A DNA stretch of 30,495 nucleotides from Betaproteobacteria bacterium (GTDB lineage Bacteria; Pseudomonadota; Gammaproteobacteria; Burkholderiales; SG8-41). The position numbers were made by a program, and so were the translations under genes. The stretch covers positions 1-30,495 of the forward strand of contig JANXSE010000318.1 of the NCBI GenBank assembly GCA_025356695.1, written 5' to 3'. Positions within the stretch are counted from its first letter, which is position 1. Every line of letters starts with the position of its first letter. The notes below the pieces were generated by a model. The model was not told the DNA's origin. It saw only the letters and a program-made list of their open reading frames with translations, and did no database searches. Positions 27,263-30,495 of the stretch are shown piece after piece.

Positions 27263-28243
27263 ATGAAAATCGATAAAAATATTCGGGTGGTGACGCTCGC
27301 GTTGGCCGCGCTCGTGGTCGGTGCAGCACCATCGGCCGCGCAGAATTTCCCGCAGAAGCCGGTGCGCACCGTGATCGGTTACACGCCGGGCGGCACCACC
27401 GACGTGGTGGCGCGCATCATCGGCCAGAAGCTGATTGAATTGTGGGGGCAGCCGGTGATCGTCGATTCGCGCCCCGGTGCTGCCGGCAACATCGGCGCTG
27501 AAAATATCGCCAAGAGTCCTGCCGACGGCTATTCGATGCTGCTCGGGCAAAACGCCATTGCGGTGAGTCCGGCGATGTACACGAAGATGGCCTACGACGT
27601 GCAGCACGATCTCGCCACGGTAACGACAGCGAGCATCACGCCGCACGTCATCCTGCTGCATCCCTCGCTGCCGGTGCGCAACGTAAAAGAACTGATCGCG
27701 CTGGCAAAAAAGAAACCGAATGAATTGCTGATGGCCTCCACCGGCCACGGCAATTCGGACCACATGGTCGCCGAACTCTTCAACACGATGGCCGGCATCA
27801 AGATGGTGCACATCCCGTACAAGGGCGGCGCGCTGGCACTCAAGGACCTGGTCGGCGGTCAGGTCGTCGTGTATTTCGCCGGTCTCGCCTCTTCGGTGCA
27901 AATGATCAAGGCAGGGCGCGTGAACGCGATTGCCGTGACCTCGAAGACGCGCGCCAAGGCCGTGCCGGAAGTGCCAACCGTTGCTGAGTCCGGTTTGCCC
28001 GCCTATGAAGCAGTGCTGTGGCAGGGCTATTTCGTGCCGGCCGGCACGCCGCGCGAGGTGATCAATAAACTCTCGGCCGACATCAACCGCGTGCTGGTGA
28101 TGCCAGACACCATCGAGAAACTTGCCGGCGCCGGCACCGATCCCTTTCCGGGTTCGCCCGACCAGTTCGCCGCATTCCTCAAAAGCGAAATCGATAAATG
28201 GGGCAAGGTGGTCAAGAGCATCGGTTTGAAACTCGATAACTAA
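27263..28243 (+). CDS. TctC/Bug-family periplasmic solute-binding protein (second copy)
   Basis: This 326-residue secreted protein has a signal peptide cleaved near APSAA (about residue 26-27). Bug-family motifs follow: NFPQKPVRTVIGYTPGGTTD, QPVIVDSRPGAAGNIGAENI, PADGYSMLLG and HIPYKGGALALKDLVGGQV. It has a strong AGGGGAGG Shine-Dalgarno (27251-27258) before ATG 27263, so it may be made in excess over the enzymes upstream, as binding proteins often are. No TctA or TctB gene adjoins it. It could feed the TctAB pair encoded at 13211-15213 or act as a sensor or carrier for another system. Co-location with the acyl-CoA synthetase suggests its ligand is the acid that enters this pathway. Confidence 0.93.
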   Translation: MKIDKNIRVVTLALAALVVGAAPSAAQNFPQKPVRTVIGYTPGGTTDVVARIIGQKLIELWGQPVIVDSRPGAAGNIGAENIAKSPADGYSMLLGQNAIAVSPAMYTKMAYDVQHDLATVTTASITPHVILLHPSLPVRNVKELIALAKKKPNELLMASTGHGNSDHMVAELFNTMAGIKMVHIPYKGGALALKDLVGGQVVVYFAGLASSVQMIKAGRVNAIAVTSKTRAKAVPEVPTVAESGLPAYEAVLWQGYFVPAGTPREVINKLSADINRVLVMPDTIEKLAGAGTDPFPGSPDQFAAFLKSEIDKWGKVVKSIGLKLDN

Positions 28244-28260
28244 GGTGTAACGGAGAACAC

Positions 28261-28656
28261 ATGGATACGCTCAAACCCGGCATGAAGACCGAACTCGAAT
28301 GGGAAGTCACCGAGGCACTCACCACCAAACGCGGTGACTACCGCGTGTTCTCGACGCCGTCGATGACCTACTTCGTCGAAATGACCGCGCACAAACTGGT
28401 CGAACCGCATCTGAAGCCGGGCCAAGGCCAGGTCGGCCTGCAGGTCAACATCCGTCACATGGCGCCGACGCCGATCGGCAAGAAGGTGCGCTGCGAAGCC
28501 GAGTTGATAGCGGTCGATCGCCGCAAGCTGACCTTCAAGTGCAAGGTCTTTGACGACGTCGAGCAGGTCGGCGAAGCCGAGCACGACCGCTACGTCATCG
28601 ATCTCGACAAGTACATGGCCAAGTTGAAAGCCAAGGTCGAAGGCACGGCCAGGTAA
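28261..28656 (+). CDS. FlK-type hotdog thioesterase
   Basis: This 131-residue single hotdog domain resembles the fluoroacetyl-CoA thioesterase (FlK) family, which hydrolyses short acyl-CoAs. Thr32 (FSTPSM), Glu40 (YFVEMTAH) and His66 (NIRHMAPTPIG) have exactly the spacing (8 and 26 residues) of the FlK catalytic residues Thr42, Glu50 and His76. The remaining motif, VRCEAELIAVDRRKLTFKCK, is the usual hotdog strand pattern. Fluoroacetate specificity is not implied; most relatives have unknown substrates. It follows the second tctC by 17 bp with GGAG before ATG 28261 and appears to be the last gene of the operon that starts at 20619. Confidence 0.85.
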   Translation: MDTLKPGMKTELEWEVTEALTTKRGDYRVFSTPSMTYFVEMTAHKLVEPHLKPGQGQVGLQVNIRHMAPTPIGKKVRCEAELIAVDRRKLTFKCKVFDDVEQVGEAEHDRYVIDLDKYMAKLKAKVEGTAR

Positions 28657-28665
28657 TTTTGATTT

Positions 28666-28690
28666 GCCGGAGTGTGTGGTGCTCTCCGGC
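28666..28690 (+). other. Stem-loop at the end of the carboxylase operon
   Basis: GCCGGAG (28666-28672) and CTCCGGC (28684-28690) pair perfectly over an 11-nt loop, 10 bp after the thioesterase stop. No T-run follows, so it may be a weak or Rho-assisted terminator or a 3'-end stabiliser. The rest of the 178-bp gap before 28835 shows no gene; the 57 in-frame codons upstream of the methyltransferase start look non-coding. Confidence 0.4.
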
Positions 28691-28834
28691 TCCCCGCAGG
28701 CGGCGAGTGGGAGTCTCGTTCGTAAGGTTCACACCGCACGACGTGCTGCCGCCATGACGTGTGCGGCCTTAGCCACACTGACTTCACCCGCCCGATTGGG
28801 CTACACTCGGTCTCCCCCGACCTTTGTAGCGACC

Positions 28835-29692
28835 ATGCCGCGCGCCGCCTCCCGTAACGCCACACCCACGCCCGACCTCGCGGAAATCCGCCCCGGACAA
28901 TCCGTCGAGCTGCTCAAAGCGCTGCATATCCTTACGCGTGACGGGCGTCTGAATCAGGACAGCCGCCGCAAGCTAAAGCAGGTCTACCACCTCTATCAGT
29001 TTATCGAGCCGCTGTTGACAGAGACGGCGGCCGCGCAAGGCGGCGTGCAGATGGCGGATATCGGCGCGGGAAAATCATACCTCGGCTTTATTCTGTACGA
29101 TCTGTTTTTCAAGGCGCGCGATGACGCCTCGCATATCTACGGCATCGAGGCGCGCAGCGAGCTGGTGCAAAAATCCATTGCGCTGGCGCAGCGACTGCAA
29201 TTCACGCGCATGACGTTTATCGATCAACCGGTGGCGGATGCGGCGCAAACAGCGGCGCTGCCCGAGACGCTTGATTTCGTCACCGCGCTGCACGCCTGCG
29301 ACATCGCCACCGACGACGCCATCACACTGGCCTTGCAAAAACGTGCACGCTTTATCGTGCTGGCCCCCTGTTGTCAGGCCGAAGTCGCCGCCGTGCTGCG
29401 CAAGAACAAGGGCGCTGCGCTGGCCAACCCCTTGACCGAAGTGTGGCGCCATCCCCTGCACACACGCGAATTCGGCAGCCACCTCACCAACGTGCTGCGC
29501 TGCCTGCAACTCGAAGCGCATGGCTACCAGGTCAATGTCACCGAACTTGTCGGCTGGGAGCACTCGATGAAAAACGAACTTATCATTGCCAGCTACAAGG
29601 ATCTGCCGCGTGCACGCGCGGCTGGCCGTTTAAACGAATTGCTGCAGCAACTCGGCCTGGCTGAGCTTGAGGATAGATTTTTCGTCGCGTAA
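28835..29692 (+). CDS. SAM-dependent methyltransferase (Methyltransf_32-like)
   Basis: This protein of about 285 residues has a SAM-binding motif MADIGAGKSYLGFILYDLF (73-91), an acidic second-strand motif YGIEARSELVQKS, a DFVTALHACDIATDD block and the family-typical LAPCCQAEVAAVL. The C-terminus has WEHSMKNELIIASYK. Proteins with the ACDIATD and PCCQ blocks are usually annotated as class I SAM methyltransferases of unknown target. ATG 28835 is preferred: the 57 codons before it in the same frame have no family-like content and cover the hairpin region. It does not look functionally linked to the acyl-CoA genes. The 116 bp after it hold no gene I can support. Confidence 0.82.
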   Translation: MPRAASRNATPTPDLAEIRPGQSVELLKALHILTRDGRLNQDSRRKLKQVYHLYQFIEPLLTETAAAQGGVQMADIGAGKSYLGFILYDLFFKARDDASHIYGIEARSELVQKSIALAQRLQFTRMTFIDQPVADAAQTAALPETLDFVTALHACDIATDDAITLALQKRARFIVLAPCCQAEVAAVLRKNKGAALANPLTEVWRHPLHTREFGSHLTNVLRCLQLEAHGYQVNVTELVGWEHSMKNELIIASYKDLPRARAAGRLNELLQQLGLAELEDRFFVA

Positions 29693-29808
29693 AAGCGGCT
29701 TGGTTTTAAGTGGAAATCAATAGCATCCGCGAAGCGCTCAAGTGCAACCTCGCAGAGGTGGTCAAGGTCGGCAATGTCAACGCGTGCAGCTAGCTGTTGG
29801 CGCATTCA

Positions 29809-30495
29809 TTATTTCTTCTCCATCGTCGACAGATTCAGTGAGCGCGGATCGCGCGGCCGCCAGCGCCCTGAATCGACACTGGCCAGAAACTCCGCCGTCA
29901 GCCTGTTAAATAAATCCGGCTCTTCACGATTGACCGCGTGCCCGCTGTTGGCGACCACCGTCAGCGATGCCGATTTGCAGACGCGCTTGATGAACAGCCC
30001 CGGCTCCAGACAGAGATTGTCCTCATCGCCGCTGACCACATGCAGTGGCACCTTAAGATTGCGCAGACCGCGTTCGAGGCTGTAAATCGTCGGCCGCTTT
30101 GCCTGTACACCGCGCAGCGTGTTGGCCGAACCCACGGCCGAATGTTTGGCGAATTCATCGCAGAAATGCGCAAAGCCGCGCGGATCCTTGTTCTGGAACT
30201 GCACGCGCGCCGGGCCGATCTGGTAGGGCTTGATGGCATCGGGTGTGCCGAGCTCTTCGAAGCGCCGCGCCATGACTTCGGTGTCGCGCATGAACTGCGC
30301 GCGTTTGTCCGGGTCGGAGCCGTAGCCGGCACCCACCGCCGTCAGCGACAGCGCCATGCGCGCGTAGCGCAGTCCAAAATGGATCGTCGCGTAGCCGCCC
30401 ATCGAGCAGCCGATGACGTGCGCCTTGCGGATCTTGAGGTGGCGCATGACGGCGGCGATGTCGTCAGTAGCAATGGCCTGCGAATACTTCGACAC
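29809..30495 (-). CDS. Alpha/beta hydrolase, C-terminal part
   Basis: The frame is open to the window edge, so the N-terminus (including the oxyanion-hole HG motif expected upstream) is missing; the GTG at the edge is probably internal. The visible 228 residues have the nucleophile elbow VIGCSMGGYATIHFG (Ser31 of the visible part), an acid in VVSGDEDNLCLEP (Asp157 or Asp159) and the catalytic His186 in NSGHAVNREEP. This is a complete catalytic triad. A helical cap lies between about residues 60 and 140. The substrate is unknown; candidates include esters, C-C bond hydrolysis products or lactones. It is convergent with the methyltransferase gene. Confidence 0.88.
   Translation of the reverse strand: MSKYSQAIATDDIAAVMRHLKIRKAHVIGCSMGGYATIHFGLRYARMALSLTAVGAGYGSDPDKRAQFMRDTEVMARRFEELGTPDAIKPYQIGPARVQFQNKDPRGFAHFCDEFAKHSAVGSANTLRGVQAKRPTIYSLERGLRNLKVPLHVVSGDEDNLCLEPGLFIKRVCKSASLTVVANSGHAVNREEPDLFNRLTAEFLASVDSGRWRPRDPRSLNLSTMEKK

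Noticed and set aside
28261..28656. Assignment as a fluoroacetyl-CoA resistance gene
   Set aside because: Catalytic spacing matches FlK, but no fluoroacetate-related gene is nearby and most family members have other or unknown substrates.
28664..28834. N-terminal extension of the methyltransferase
   Set aside because: The 57 extra codons cover an intergenic hairpin and show no family-like sequence; ATG 28835 is the better start.
29710..29793. A 27-codon GTG open frame after the methyltransferase
   Set aside because: No Shine-Dalgarno, no recognisable product and a length expected by chance.

Overview
The window reads as a GC-rich betaproteobacterial chromosome segment, probably from the Burkholderiales or a near relative. 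This is inferred from gene order and family content, not from a marker gene. The order fmt - rsmB - DUF4390 gene - ntrY - ntrX, the glycolytic run tkt - gap - pgk - pyk - fba, and more than one TctC/Bug-type periplasmic binding protein all fit that group. I see no tRNA, rRNA, CRISPR array, insertion sequence or integrase.

Layout. (1) Positions 1-6026 are a plus-strand housekeeping and regulatory block: the 3' part of fmt, rsmB, a secreted DUF4390 protein, then the NtrY/NtrX two-component pair. This NtrX has an AAA+ domain that has lost its nucleotide-binding and sigma54-contact motifs. (2) Positions 6119-13026 encode transketolase, GAPDH, phosphoglycerate kinase, pyruvate kinase and a class I (Schiff-base) fructose-bisphosphate aldolase. 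(3) Positions 13211-16316 encode a complete tripartite tricarboxylate transporter (TctB, TctA, then TctC after a strong terminator). (4) Positions 16359-28656 are a catabolic-looking acyl-CoA region. It holds three biotin-dependent carboxyltransferase genes, one biotin carboxylase, one free 73-residue biotin carrier, a crotonase-fold protein with altered catalytic positions, a GntR/FCD regulator, a split ADP-forming acyl-CoA synthetase, a second TctC-type binding protein and a FlK-type hotdog thioesterase. (5) Positions 28835-30495 hold an unrelated SAM methyltransferase and the 3' part of an alpha/beta hydrolase gene.

How the parts may work together (inference): the Tct proteins would import an organic acid. 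The ADP-forming synthetase would interconvert the free acid and its CoA thioester. The carboxylase (BC + BCCP + CT) would carboxylate or decarboxylate that thioester, and the thioesterase would hydrolyse a dead-end or product acyl-CoA. The GntR gene is divergent from the seven-gene operon starting at 20619, and its intergenic region carries nested dyads over a good -35 element, so GntR-type control of that operon is the clearest regulatory prediction here. The substrate cannot be read from the sequence. The most noteworthy items are this carboxylase/transport/synthetase island and the degenerate NtrX.
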